Shown: one piece after another, positions 17,123-25,712 of the stretch
Layout: the number at the start of each line of letters is the position of its first letter
How positions within the stretch are numbered: position 1 is the first letter of the stretch
Translations under genes and position numbers: made by a program
Origin: Bradyrhizobium sp. BRP22
Lineage (GTDB): Bacteria > Pseudomonadota > Alphaproteobacteria > Rhizobiales > Xanthobacteraceae
DNA length: 64,000 nucleotides
Assembly: GCF_020194175.1 (NCBI RefSeq)
Contig: NZ_JADYVX010000005.1
Span: 248,001 to 312,000 of the forward strand
Direction of reading: 5' to 3'
Notes under the pieces: model-generated
What the model was told of the DNA's origin: nothing
The model's database searches: none
What the model saw: only the letters and a program-made list of their open reading frames with translations

Positions 17123-18448
17123 ATGGCACAGCGTCAACTCAAGCTCGGCGCGTTCATGCGGCCGATCAGCATCCACACCGGCGCATGGCGCTATCCCGGC
17201 GCCTGGCCGGACGCCAATTTCAACTTTTCCCATATCAAGCAGCTCACCCAGAAGCTCGAGGCCGGCAAGTTCGACGCCTTCTTCATGGCGGACCATTTGG
17301 CCGTGCTGAACATGCCGATCAATGCGCTGAAGCGCAGCCACACCGTGACCTCATTCGAGCCGTTCACGCTATTGTCAGCGCTCTCGACGGTGACGGAGAA
17401 TATCGGCCTGGTCGCGACCGGCTCGACGACGTTCGACGAGCCGTATCATGTCGCGCGCCGTTTTGCCTCGCTTGACCATATCAGCGGCGGCCGCGCGGGC
17501 TGGAATATCGTCACCACCTCCAATCCGGATGCGGCGCTCAATTTCGGCCTCGACGATCACATGGAGCACGCCGAGCGCTATCGCCGCGCGCGCGAGTTCT
17601 ATGACGTGGTCACCGGTCTCTGGGATTCCTTTGCCGATGATGCCTTCGTGCGCGATGTCGAATCCGGGCTCTTCTTCGATCCGGAGAAGATGCACGTGCT
17701 CAATCACAAGGGGAAGTACCTCAGCGTTCGCGGTCCCCTGAACATCGCCCGCCCGGTGCAGGGCTGGCCGGTGATCGTGCAGGCCGGCGCGTCGGAGGAC
17801 GGCAAGCAGCTCGCAGCAGAAACGGCGGAAGCGGTCTTCACCGGCGGCGGCAGCATCAGCGACGGGCAGAAGCTCTATGCCGACATCAAGGGCCGCATGG
17901 ACAAGCTTGGTCGCGACCGCGAGCATCTGAAGATCCTGCCGGGCGCATTCGTCGTGGTCGGCGACAGCGTCGAGGAGGCCAAGGAGAAGCGCGCTTTGCT
18001 CGACAGCAGGGTACACTACGATAGCGCGATCGCCTCGCTCTCGGTGATCCTGGGCACCGATGCATCTGGCTTCGATCCGGATGGGCCGTTGCCGCCGATC
18101 CCGGAAACCAACGCCAGCAAGAGCGGACGCCAGCGGCTGGTCGACGTCGCCGCGCGCGACAAGCTCACCGTGCGCCAGCTCGCGCAGCGCGTCGGCGGCT
18201 ATGGCGGACTTGCGTTCGTCGGCACGCCGAAGCTGATCGCCGATCAGATGGAGGAATGGCTGACGAGCTACGCGTCCGACGGCTTCAACATCATGTTCCC
18301 GTATCTGCCGGGCGGGCTCTACGATTTCGTCGACAAGGTGGTCCCGGAACTGCAGAAGCGCGGGATTTTCCGCAAGGAGTATGAGGGTAAGACGCTCCGG
18401 GAGAATCTCGGCCTGCCGCGACCGAAAAACCGGTTTTTCGAACGCTGA
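17123..18448 (+). CDS. LLM-class flavin-dependent monooxygenase (NtaA/SnaA/DszA type)
   Basis: A 441-residue bacterial-luciferase-like protein. Features of the NtaA/SnaA/DszA subgroup: N-terminal KLGAFMRP, GAWRYPGAW, FDAFFMADHL, LDHISGGRAGWNIVTTSN and QAGASEDGK. These enzymes use reduced FMN supplied by a separate reductase to oxidise chelators, sulfones and related compounds. No flavin reductase gene is adjacent, so the substrate and partner are unknown. It lies about 100 bases after the NUDIX gene. Confidence 0.9.
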   Translation: MAQRQLKLGAFMRPISIHTGAWRYPGAWPDANFNFSHIKQLTQKLEAGKFDAFFMADHLAVLNMPINALKRSHTVTSFEPFTLLSALSTVTENIGLVATGSTTFDEPYHVARRFASLDHISGGRAGWNIVTTSNPDAALNFGLDDHMEHAERYRRAREFYDVVTGLWDSFADDAFVRDVESGLFFDPEKMHVLNHKGKYLSVRGPLNIARPVQGWPVIVQAGASEDGKQLAAETAEAVFTGGGSISDGQKLYADIKGRMDKLGRDREHLKILPGAFVVVGDSVEEAKEKRALLDSRVHYDSAIASLSVILGTDASGFDPDGPLPPIPETNASKSGRQRLVDVAARDKLTVRQLAQRVGGYGGLAFVGTPKLIADQMEEWLTSYASDGFNIMFPYLPGGLYDFVDKVVPELQKRGIFRKEYEGKTLRENLGLPRPKNRFFER

Positions 18449-18484
18449 TCCGCCCGAATTGGGCCCGTTTGGGTCCGGAAAACC

Positions 18485-18541
18485 TTGACTTTGGGCTGAT
18501 TGTGACTAGTTTGCCGGCCAAACGCGGGCCGCTTGGCCGGC
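18485..18541 (+). promoter_or_regulatory. Candidate rpmG promoter and leader hairpin
   Basis: TTGACT (18485-18490) and TAGTTT (18507-18512) with a 16-base spacer could be the promoter. Immediately downstream, GCCGGCCAA (18513-18521) and TTGGCCGGC (18533-18541) form a perfect 9-base stem with an 11-base loop inside the 5' leader. No T-run follows, so it is a leader structure, not a terminator. Confidence 0.45.
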
Positions 18542-18575
18542 TCCTGATACCCCATTATTTTCCTGAGGTTTTGAC

Positions 18576-18743
18576 ATGGCCAAGGCGGTCACCATCAAGG
18601 TCAAGCTCGTGTCGTCCGCCGACACCGGCTACTACTACGTCGCCAAGAAGAATTCGCGCACCATGACCGACAAGCTGGTCAAGAAGAAGTACGACCCGGT
18701 TGCGCGCAAGCACGTCGAATTCCGCGAAGCCAAGATCAAGTAA
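18576..18743 (+). CDS. rpmG: Large-subunit ribosomal protein bL33
   Basis: A complete 55-residue protein starting [20 protein letters not shown] and ending REAKIK, the standard bL33 sequence. It lacks the CxxC zinc motif, so it is the zinc-independent form. Basic residues dominate ([20 protein letters not shown]). The ATG follows CTGAGG. It has its own candidate promoter upstream and a strong terminator 24 bases after the stop. Confidence 0.97.
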   Translation: MAKAVTIKVKLVSSADTGYYYVAKKNSRTMTDKLVKKKYDPVARKHVEFREAKIK

Positions 18744-18766
18744 GATCGCGGGACACTACCCACTCG

Positions 18767-18796
18767 AACGGGGCCCAGCGGCCCCGTTTTTATTTT
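18767..18796 (+). terminator. Rho-independent terminator of rpmG
   Basis: AACGGGGCC (18767-18775), loop CAGC, GGCCCCGTT, then TTTATTTTT. A textbook stem of 9 pairs followed by a T-rich run. Confidence 0.9.
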
Positions 18797-18853
18797 TGCG
18801 GCCCAACGTCATCCCTTATGCTTCGCGGCCCAGATCGGGAGCACAGGGCTCAC

Positions 18854-19384
18854 ATGATCGCAACCCTGGACGAGGGAAATGTTGGCGGCTACTCGGTCGC
18901 GTACGGCCGCGAAGACATCTACTTTCCCGTCTACATCACCGCCGCCCTCGCCGCGATCTTCCTCACCGCCACCTGGATCACCGGCGCCCTCTACTGGCTG
19001 GCGCTTGCGGCAACGGCGGCGGGCTTCACTTACTACAACATCCCGCTGCTGGAGACCGGCCGCCCGACCATCGGCGCCAATCAATACGGCATCTTCATCC
19101 AGGCCTTCGGCTTGATCCGGTGGCGGGCCATCGAACGCATCGATCTCGTCCAGATCGCCGAGCGCGCGATGACCGTTCATGAGCTGCAGATCGCGCTCGG
19201 CATGCCCTTGAGCGGCGCCCTCGTTGCCGACTGGCGCAAGCAGCCGGCCTATCGCCTCTTGATGCGGCTGCCGTGGCGCATGGACCACCGCGGCGTGCTG
19301 CGCGTCAATTTGGAGCCATTCGACCGGACGCCCGACGAGATCCATCGGACGTTTCTGAGGATGTGGCGCTATTACCGCAGTTAG
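18854..19384 (+). CDS. Hypothetical membrane protein
   Basis: A 176-residue protein from the ATG at 18854 (the frame opens 36 bases earlier). Two neighbouring hydrophobic helices, VYITAALAAIFLTATWITG and LYWLALAATAAGFTYYNI, are followed by a soluble domain with a PH-like flavour (TIGANQYGIFIQAFGLIRW, AIERIDLVQI). This resembles small bacterial proteins with a membrane hairpin and a PH-like cytosolic part, but I do not recognise a family. Its stop overlaps the stop of the convergent amtB gene. Confidence 0.75.
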   Translation: MIATLDEGNVGGYSVAYGREDIYFPVYITAALAAIFLTATWITGALYWLALAATAAGFTYYNIPLLETGRPTIGANQYGIFIQAFGLIRWRAIERIDLVQIAERAMTVHELQIALGMPLSGALVADWRKQPAYRLLMRLPWRMDHRGVLRVNLEPFDRTPDEIHRTFLRMWRYYRS

Positions 19385-20772
19385 TGCACCACCTCACCAT
19401 GCAGCGCGAGGTCGAGGCCGTCGCGCTCGGCGTCCTCGTGCACGCGAAGGCCGACGAACACCCTGACCGCGGCGAGGATGATCAGGCTTACGACGGCGTC
19501 ATACACGATCACGGTAGCGATCCCGACGCACTGGTTGAAGAACTGGCCGACGTTTCCCTCCAGAACGCCTGCCGTCCCTCCATATTGCTCGACCGCGAAC
19601 ACGCCGGTGAGCAGCGCCCCGACAATGCCGCCAATCGCATGCACGCCGAAGCAATCCAGCGCGTCATCATAGTTGAACGTGTGCTTCAACCCGGTGCATC
19701 CCCAGTAGCAGAAGACACCCGCCCCGATTCCAATCGCAAAGGCGCCCATCGGCCCGACAAAACCCGACGCCGGCGTGATGGCGACGAGGCCGGCGACTGC
19801 GCCGGAACAGATGCCAACGACGGTCGGCTTGCCCTTGAGCGACCATTCCACCAGCATCCAGGTGAAAGCGGCAACAGCCGTGGCAATCTGCGTCACCAAC
19901 ATGGCCATGCCGGCCTGCATCCCCGCCGTGACGGCGGAGCCGGCGTTGAAGCCGAACCAACCAACCCAGAGCAGCGAAGCGCCGATGAAGGTGAGCACCA
20001 TGTTGTGGGCGGGCCCGGTCTCCTTGCGCTTACCGAGCATGATGGCGCACATCAGACCCGCCACGCCGGCATTGATATGCACGACGGTACCACCAGCGAA
20101 ATCGAGCACCTTTACCCAAGCGCTCTCGTTAGCGGCGGCGAAGATCCCGTCGGGTCCCCAGACCCAGTGCGCAACCGGCGCGTAGACCAGGATCGCCCAC
20201 AACCCGATGAACCAGAGCATGGCCGAGAATTTCATGCGCTCGGCAAATGCGCCGGCAATCAGCGCCGGCGTTATGATCGCAAATGTCATCTGAAAGCAGA
20301 TGTACACGGCTTCGGGAATGGTCGCGGCGAGCGGATTTGGATTGCCGATCCCGCCCTTGCCGATGTCGCTCAGGATGTCCTTGAGAAACATGCGATCCAG
20401 GCCGCCGACGAAGGGGGTGCCGGCGCGAAATGCCATGCTGTAGGTCAGGATCGCGAACAGAATCGTGACGAGGCAGGTGACCGCGAAGCTGGTCATCACG
20501 GTGTCGCCGACGTTCTTCTTGCGCACCATGCCGCCGTAAAACAGGCCGAGGCCAGGGATCGTCATCATCAACACGAGCGCAACGGATGTGAGCATCCATG
20601 CGGTGTCGCCGGAATTCGGCGTGCAATTTTCAAGAACCTTGCCGCCGCAGGTTGGCGGCGCCGCATCCTGAGCAACCGCAATGTCGCCAAGTGCGAGACC
20701 GAGGAGTGCAATTCCCAGGAAAGCGGCCGCGAATTTCACGAGCCTTTGGCTCGCACAGGTTTTTGAGTCCAT
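19381..20772 (-). CDS. amtB: Ammonium transporter (Amt family)
   Basis: A 463-residue Amt protein with an N-terminal signal-like helix (FAAAFLGIALLGLALGDIAVAQ) and about 11 transmembrane helices. Family features: DTAWMLTSVALVLMMTIPGL, GLFYGGMVRKKN, and GTVVHINAGVAGL, whose histidine lines the conducting pore, plus a later FGVHAIGGIVGALLTG with the second pore histidine. It conducts ammonium/ammonia across the inner membrane. Two ATGs follow the ribosome site GGGAGG; the second (20772) has better spacing. No glnK is adjacent, unlike the common glnK-amtB pair. A sigma-54-like site lies upstream. Confidence 0.95.
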   Translation of the reverse strand: MDSKTCASQRLVKFAAAFLGIALLGLALGDIAVAQDAAPPTCGGKVLENCTPNSGDTAWMLTSVALVLMMTIPGLGLFYGGMVRKKNVGDTVMTSFAVTCLVTILFAILTYSMAFRAGTPFVGGLDRMFLKDILSDIGKGGIGNPNPLAATIPEAVYICFQMTFAIITPALIAGAFAERMKFSAMLWFIGLWAILVYAPVAHWVWGPDGIFAAANESAWVKVLDFAGGTVVHINAGVAGLMCAIMLGKRKETGPAHNMVLTFIGASLLWVGWFGFNAGSAVTAGMQAGMAMLVTQIATAVAAFTWMLVEWSLKGKPTVVGICSGAVAGLVAITPASGFVGPMGAFAIGIGAGVFCYWGCTGLKHTFNYDDALDCFGVHAIGGIVGALLTGVFAVEQYGGTAGVLEGNVGQFFNQCVGIATVIVYDAVVSLIILAAVRVFVGLRVHEDAERDGLDLALHGEVVH

Positions 20773-21085
20773 CATCTTCCTCCCAACGCAAGAGAAGGTA
20801 GCGAAAGGCTTGAGGCGAGGCTCTGCTGCGGCTGCGCGAATGCGCGCGGCAGCATCACCAAATGTCTGGCGTTTGCCTGCCCGTCCGGTTCTCGCAGTGT
20901 GCTGGAGCGCCGCGATTGGTCCGTAGGGACAATGCCTAACCCGCTCGGCGCCGCGGCATGGTCGTCGAGTTTCAATGGCTGGAGACTGGCGGCGACTAAC
21001 CTCATTGGCTTGCCAGCCCTTCCCGGGTCGCCAAAGCCCGGAAGACCGTCCGTCGGTCTCCGGCTCCAATTCTTAAGCAGAATTA

Positions 21086-21101
21086 ATCAAGTTTCGTGCC
21101 A
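21086..21101 (-). promoter_or_regulatory. Candidate sigma-54 promoter of amtB
   Basis: On the minus strand the sequence reads TGGCACGAAACTTGAT, matching the sigma-54 pattern TGGCAC-N5-TTGCa except for A in place of C at the -12 pair. It points toward amtB, about 300 bases ahead of the start, so the leader would be long. No NtrC site was clearly found. The rest of the 20776-21278 gap holds no gene I can support. Confidence 0.4.
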
Positions 21102-21278
21102 TCTCAGAATGCGGAGATAACCCATTGAATGACGTGGACTATAAATTGGTCAACGCGTGAGCGGACCTCGCCATTGCCGATTTTTGCGGCATATTTCTGA
21201 CTACCATTTAATCACATCGCACCGGCAGCCTCGCGTCGGGCAGCACATCCTCGCGAGGATCGACGCGGGCGACGGACG

Positions 21279-22514
21279 TTACGCTGCCTTCAATACCGGT
21301 GGCTGCGAGGGCCGCATCAGCGCAAACGCCACCTGGATGATGCCGCCAGCCAGCCCCAATGCGACGCCAATACGCCAAGCCAGGGTGTAGGAGCCGAGCG
21401 CATCGTACAGCAACCCTCCCCCATAGGCTCCGAGGAAGCTGCCGATCTGGTGGCTCATGAACGCAAGCCCCTGGATCATCGCCTGCCAGCGCAGCCCGAA
21501 CATCTCCGCGACCGCGCCTGCAACCAATGGCCCGACGCCGAGCCAGAGGAAGCCCATGATCGCTCCGAACAGGAGCGTCGAAGCAGGCGTTGCCGGCAGG
21601 ATGAAGTACCAGGCGAGCGCCAGCGAGCGCAGGATGTAGATTCCGCCGAGCAGGGCCAACTTGTTCCAGCGCTGGCCGGCCCAGCCAAAAAAGAGAGAGC
21701 CGAGCACGTTGAAGCCGCCGATCACGCCCAGCGTCTGCGCGCTCAGCATCGGATCGAGGCCGCAGATCGCGAGATAGGACGGCAGATGCGTGGTGAGGAA
21801 GACGAGTTGCATGCCGCAGACGAGATAGGCGCAGGTCATCACCACGAAGGACGCATTCCCGAACGCGGCTCGCGCCGCGGTCACGGCGGTCGCCTCGCTG
21901 ATCTCCTCTGACGATCTCGGCTTGGGAAGCGGAACCTTGTCAACGCGGCCCGCGTACCAGGCCGCAGGAATCATCAAGAGCGCGAGCAGCACGAAACCGA
22001 GGAGCCCGACGCGCCAGCCGAAGCCTTCATTGAGCAGTTGCCCGATCGGGGCCGACAGTAGCGCGCCGAGCGACCCGGCACCCGAGACGATGCCAAGCAC
22101 GGTCGAACGCACCGTCTCCGGCACCGCGCGCGCTGCAACCGACATCGCGATCGCGGCGGCCGTGCACGCCAGCGAGGTTCCGATCAATACGCCGCCGCCG
22201 ATCATGATGCTGACGACGCCCTGCGCGCCTGCCATCAGGCCAAGTCCGGCGATATAGAGCAGCGCGCCCACCACCATGACCGGGCGAAAGCCATGGCGCT
22301 CCGTCAGGGCGCCGGCGAGCGGCTGCAAAAATCCCCAGGCGAGATTTTGCACCGCAAGTGCCAGCGTGAAGTCTGAAATCGAAATCTTGATGTCATGCGT
22401 CAGCGGCTGCATGAAGATGCCGAGGCTCTGACGCAGGCCCATGCTCAGCGTGAGCATGATCGAGGCGCCGATCAGGATGGGAAGCGTGGGACGCAGGACC
22501 TGCAGCAAGGGCAT
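21279..22514 (-). CDS. MFS transporter
   Basis: A 411-residue major-facilitator protein with 12 hydrophobic segments. The start is the ATG at 22514, with GGGAGA 9 bases upstream; an in-frame ATG at 22556 would add 14 residues. The first half contains TERHGFRPVM, the A-like loop between helices 2 and 3. This branch (MLTLSMGLRQSLGIFMQPL start) resembles monocarboxylate/oxalate-formate-like or drug-efflux MFS members; the substrate is unknown. It is divergent from a TetR regulator whose operator probably controls it. Confidence 0.88.
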   Translation of the reverse strand: MPLLQVLRPTLPILIGASIMLTLSMGLRQSLGIFMQPLTHDIKISISDFTLALAVQNLAWGFLQPLAGALTERHGFRPVMVVGALLYIAGLGLMAGAQGVVSIMIGGGVLIGTSLACTAAAIAMSVAARAVPETVRSTVLGIVSGAGSLGALLSAPIGQLLNEGFGWRVGLLGFVLLALLMIPAAWYAGRVDKVPLPKPRSSEEISEATAVTAARAAFGNASFVVMTCAYLVCGMQLVFLTTHLPSYLAICGLDPMLSAQTLGVIGGFNVLGSLFFGWAGQRWNKLALLGGIYILRSLALAWYFILPATPASTLLFGAIMGFLWLGVGPLVAGAVAEMFGLRWQAMIQGLAFMSHQIGSFLGAYGGGLLYDALGSYTLAWRIGVALGLAGGIIQVAFALMRPSQPPVLKAA

Positions 22515-22577
22515 TGTTTTTGTTCTCCCTATCGATGGCGGCACGGCAAAGTCCACCTGCGATTCACGCGATTTTTA

Positions 22578-22608
22578 GTTACACAGACCTGTTTACCTTG
22601 GCTATAAT
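22578..22608. promoter_or_regulatory. TetR promoter with overlapping candidate operator
   Basis: TTACAC (22579-22584), an 18-base spacer and TATAAT (22603-22608) form a promoter for the TetR gene. The imperfect palindrome GTTACACAGACCTGTTTACC (22578-22597, 7 of 9 pairs around AC) covers the -35 and spacer, as expected for an autorepressing TetR protein that also controls the divergent MFS gene. Confidence 0.55.
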
Positions 22609-22648
22609 GAGGAGGTGCTGTCAAGCGAATGAGATACGGAGCCGTTGC

Positions 22649-23233
22649 ATGGCTTCTCCGCACCAGAAACAGACGATGAAGGACCGCATCCTTCAGACCG
22701 CCGATCGGCTGTTCTACCTGAAGGGCATCCGCGCCATCGGCGTCGACACCATCTCCGCCGAGATCGGCATCAGCAAGCGCACGCTCTACAACCACTTTCC
22801 GTCCAAGGACGCGCTGATCGCGGCGTATCTCGAGCGCCGCTTCGTGCAGCCGAAGCCGTCGGACAAGTCGCCGGTCGAGCAGATCCTCGGCACCTTCGAT
22901 GCGCTGGAGCGTCGTTTTGGCGCCAAGGACTTTCGCGGCTGCCCCTTCGTCAACGCGGTTGCTGAACTCGGTGGCGAGGACAAGTCGGTGAAGAAGGTCG
23001 CCATCGCCTTCAAGGAAAGCCGGCGCCTGTGGTTTCGCGATCGCTTGCTCGAACTCGGCGTTGCCGATCCGGAGGGGCTAGCGACGCAACTGCAATTGCT
23101 GGTCGATGGTTCGATCGCGCAGGATCTCGTCCGCGACGATCCCGCGATGGCGCGTGCGGCGAAACAAGCGGCGCGAGTGCTGCTGGAGAATGCGGGCGTA
23201 AAAGTCAGTAGCCCGGACGGAGCAAAAGCGTAA
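22649..23233 (+). CDS. TetR/AcrR-family regulator
   Basis: A 194-residue TetR-type regulator from the ATG at 22649, with GGAG 9 bases upstream. The N-terminal helix-turn-helix reads MKDRILQTADRLFYLKG, then VDTISAEIGISKRTLYNHF and PSKDALIAAYLERR. The C-terminal ligand domain has GCPFVNAVAEL, common in a rhizobial subgroup. It is divergent from the MFS transporter, the usual arrangement for a repressor of an efflux gene. The ligand is unknown. Confidence 0.92.
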   Translation: MASPHQKQTMKDRILQTADRLFYLKGIRAIGVDTISAEIGISKRTLYNHFPSKDALIAAYLERRFVQPKPSDKSPVEQILGTFDALERRFGAKDFRGCPFVNAVAELGGEDKSVKKVAIAFKESRRLWFRDRLLELGVADPEGLATQLQLLVDGSIAQDLVRDDPAMARAAKQAARVLLENAGVKVSSPDGAKA

Positions 23234-23319
23234 TCCGGGGAGCGGAAGGCGAGCGCACGTGCCCGTGGAGAGAACCTTTCACCCAAGCGAATTCGTTGCT
23301 GACGGCGGAATCTCTCCCC

Positions 23320-23404
23320 TCGTCATTGCGAGCGAAGCGAAGCAATCCATTTCGCCGCTTGTCGAGAGATGGATTGCTTCGTCGCTACGCTCCTCGCAAT
23401 GACG
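23320..23404. repeat. Palindromic repeat (GTCATTGCGAGCGAAGCG type)
   Basis: CGTCATTGCGAGCG and AAGCAATCCAT at the left are mirrored by ATGGATTGCTTCG and GCTCCTCGCAATGACG at the right, giving an approximately 35-base imperfect stem. It lies between convergent tetR and pleD. This pattern is widely dispersed in alphaproteobacterial genomes. Confidence 0.8.
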
Positions 23405-23431
23405 GCGGAGAGACTTTGCGCTACGGAACGG

Positions 23432-24805
23432 CTATGCCGCCGCTGAAACTACCCTGTTCCGGCCATCATGCTTGGCGCGGTAGAGCGCCGTATCCGCCCG
23501 CTTCAGCACATCAACCACCGACTCGCCCTTGCGCTCCAGCGTGGTGAGGCCGATCGAGATGGTGACCTCGATGCGGTTCGCGCCCTTGTTGATAGAGAAG
23601 GCTTCACCGGCGATCGAACGGCGCAGACGTTCGGCGACCATGCTGGCGACGTGCAGGTCGGTTTCCGGCATCACGATCACGAATTCCTCGCCGCCATACC
23701 GGCAGGCGAGATCGATGCCGCGGATCGACTTGCGGATTCGCGTTGCAAAGTCGCGCAGGACGTCATCGCCGGCATCATGACCATAAGTGTCGTTGATCGC
23801 CTTGAAGTAGTCGATGTCGAGGATCATCAGCGCTAAGGGCTTGCCGCGGGCCGAGGCCTGTTCGGCAAGGGTCGCCAGGTGGCTCTCCATGTAGCGGCGG
23901 TTATGCAACCCGGTCAGCGCGTCCGTGATCGCCATCTCGATCGAGTTCTGCACATTGTCGCGCAGATGATCGGTATAGCGCCGGCGACGGATCTGCGTGC
24001 GCGCACGCGCCAACAGTTCGTTCTTGTCGATCGGGCGCAGCAGGTAGTCGTTGACGCCGATCTCGAGCCCGCGCAACAGCCGCGCGTTGTTGTCGGCGTC
24101 CGAGATGGCGAGGATCGGCAGTTGCCGGGTGCGCTCCAGCGAGCGCGCCTGGCTGCAGAGGCGGAGGCCGTCGTAATTGTCGAGGCTGAGCGAGACGATC
24201 AGCAGGTCGTAGTTGCCCTCGGCGGCATTGAACAGCGCTTCCGCAGGGTTGGTCTCGACATCGACCGTATGTTCGGCGGAAAGCATCGGCGCGAGCCGTT
24301 CGTAGGACGACGGCCGGTCGTCGACAAGGAGGATGCGGCCGCCAAGTCCCTTGTCGGCAATCGCGCTGCGCTCGGGCGCCTGCATGCCGATCTCGAGCGA
24401 GGTGATCGCGCGCATGCGCAACTCGTCGGTCATCATCTTCAACCGAGTCAGCGAGCGCACGCGTGCGATCAGCACGACGTCGGACACGGGCTTGGTCAGG
24501 AAGTCGTCGGCGCCGGCTTCCAGCCCGCGCACGCGGTCGGCGGGACTGTCGAGCGCGGTGACGATGACCACCGGAATGAAGTGCGTAGCAGGGTTGGACT
24601 TGAGCCTGCGGCATACCTCGAAGCCGTCCATGTCAGGCATCATGACGTCGAGCAGGATGATGTCGCATTCGGCGCGTGTGCAGATCTGAAGGGCCTCGGC
24701 GCCGTTGGAAGCGGTCAGCACGTCGAAATATTCGGCCGACAGTCGTGCTTCCAACAACTTGACGTTCGCAGGAACGTCATCGACCACGAGGATACGCGCA
24801 GACAT
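23432..24805 (-). CDS. pleD: Response regulator/diguanylate cyclase PleD
   Basis: A 457-residue REC-REC-GGDEF protein. REC1 has the phosphoacceptor Asp53 (LLDVMMPDMDG) and the KP switch (FLTKP). REC2 (RILLVDDRPSS) lacks the acceptor aspartate (LLIVSLSLDNYDG), as in Caulobacter PleD, where it is a dimerisation adaptor. The GGDEF domain has the active signature GGEEF and, 5 residues before it, the RxxD product-inhibition site RGID. It makes c-di-GMP after phosphorylation to drive the motile-to-sessile transition. It follows divK on the same strand by 15 bases. Confidence 0.96.
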   Translation of the reverse strand: MSARILVVDDVPANVKLLEARLSAEYFDVLTASNGAEALQICTRAECDIILLDVMMPDMDGFEVCRRLKSNPATHFIPVVIVTALDSPADRVRGLEAGADDFLTKPVSDVVLIARVRSLTRLKMMTDELRMRAITSLEIGMQAPERSAIADKGLGGRILLVDDRPSSYERLAPMLSAEHTVDVETNPAEALFNAAEGNYDLLIVSLSLDNYDGLRLCSQARSLERTRQLPILAISDADNNARLLRGLEIGVNDYLLRPIDKNELLARARTQIRRRRYTDHLRDNVQNSIEMAITDALTGLHNRRYMESHLATLAEQASARGKPLALMILDIDYFKAINDTYGHDAGDDVLRDFATRIRKSIRGIDLACRYGGEEFVIVMPETDLHVASMVAERLRRSIAGEAFSINKGANRIEVTISIGLTTLERKGESVVDVLKRADTALYRAKHDGRNRVVSAAA

Positions 24806-24820
24806 CGAAACTCCACTCCC

Positions 24821-25186
24821 CTATCCGATAAAACGTCGGACAGTCTCAATGAATTTGCCGACCGAAATGGGTTTGGACAAATAGGCTTCGCATCCGCCCT
24901 CGCGGATGCGTTCCTCATCGCCCTTCATCGCGAACGCGGTGACAGCCACCACCGGGATCTTGCGCAGATCGGGATCGTCCTTGATCCAGCGCGTGACTTC
25001 GAGCCCGGAGACCTGCGGAAGCTGGATGTCCATCAGGATCAGGTCGGGATGCAGCTTGCGGACGAGATCGAGCGCTTCGAAGCCATTGCTCGTGCCGGAG
25101 GTCTGATAACCGTGCGCCTCCAGCAGGTCGCGAAAGAGCTTCATATTGAGCTCGTTGTCCTCCACGATCAGGACGGTCTTGGCCAT
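24821..25186 (-). CDS. divK: Single-domain response regulator DivK
   Basis: A 121-residue stand-alone receiver. [18 protein letters not shown] holds the acidic pocket, Asp53 in LILMDIQLP is the acceptor, and the K is in YLSKPISV. The [13 protein letters not shown] region and length match DivK, which relays signals from DivJ/PleC to the CtrA pathway and cell polarity. It is the first gene of divK-pleD. An exact GGTACC-type palindrome lies 38-54 bases upstream. Confidence 0.94.
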   Translation of the reverse strand: MAKTVLIVEDNELNMKLFRDLLEAHGYQTSGTSNGFEALDLVRKLHPDLILMDIQLPQVSGLEVTRWIKDDPDLRKIPVVAVTAFAMKGDEERIREGGCEAYLSKPISVGKFIETVRRFIG

Positions 25187-25223
25187 CCCGTCCCTCCAAA
25201 GCCGTAGGAAACAGTCCCTGATA

Positions 25224-25240
25224 CGGTACCTCCGGTACCG
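25224..25240. promoter_or_regulatory. Perfect palindrome upstream of divK
   Basis: CGGTACC (25224-25230), TCC, GGTACCG (25234-25240): exact 7-3-7 symmetry, placed 38-54 bases before the divK start. It could be an operator or a leader hairpin. No CtrA site with TTAA-N7-TTAA spacing was seen in the gap. Confidence 0.4.
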
Positions 25241-25412
25241 ACTTCGGGCGCGTCGAAATGTGAATTCAAACTAGCGCCAGATTCGCTCAAACCCGTTAAG
25301 CCCGAACGCTATCTTGTGTGGCGTGGTTTCCACTTGCTTGAACAGGTCCGAAAGACTCGGGCATGATGCGTTTCATTAGAGAACATAAGTTAACGGAAAG
25401 GCAAACCGGCCG

Positions 25413-25712
25413 TTGAAAAAGCCTGTTCAAAACCCCCGCGAAGTAGCTGAAATCGTTGCAGTTCAGGCGCTGGGTTTCATCGCCGGCGACCCCGAAAGGC
25501 TGGGCCTGTTCCTGGCCGAGACCGGAATTGGACCGGAGACGCTCCGCTCGGCCGCCTCCGACCCAAAGTTCCTCGGCTCCGTGCTCGATTTCGTGATGCG
25601 GGATGACGCGACCGTTCAGGCATTCGCGAAGGCTTCCGAGCTGCACCCGACCAACATTGCCGCGGCCCACCAGGTCCTGAGCGACCCCAAATGGGAACGC
25701 GACGTGCCGTGA
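25413..25712 (+). CDS. DUF3572 family protein
   Basis: A 99-residue soluble helical protein beginning MKKPVQNPREVAEIVAVQAL, with the family core GFIAGDPERLGLFLAETG and PKFLGSVLDFVMRDD. This is DUF3572, an alphaproteobacterial family without known function. The start is a TTG at 25413, with GGAAAGGC about 14 bases upstream; no better in-frame start is seen. It ends inside the beginning of dinB, so the two are coupled. The partnership suggests, but does not show, a role near translesion DNA synthesis. Confidence 0.82.
   Translation: MKKPVQNPREVAEIVAVQALGFIAGDPERLGLFLAETGIGPETLRSAASDPKFLGSVLDFVMRDDATVQAFAKASELHPTNIAAAHQVLSDPKWERDVP

Noticed and set aside
20773..21069. N-terminal extension of amtB
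   Set aside because: Strong GGGAGG ribosome site and signal-like helix start at 20772; the extension has no Amt similarity and would overlap the candidate promoter region.
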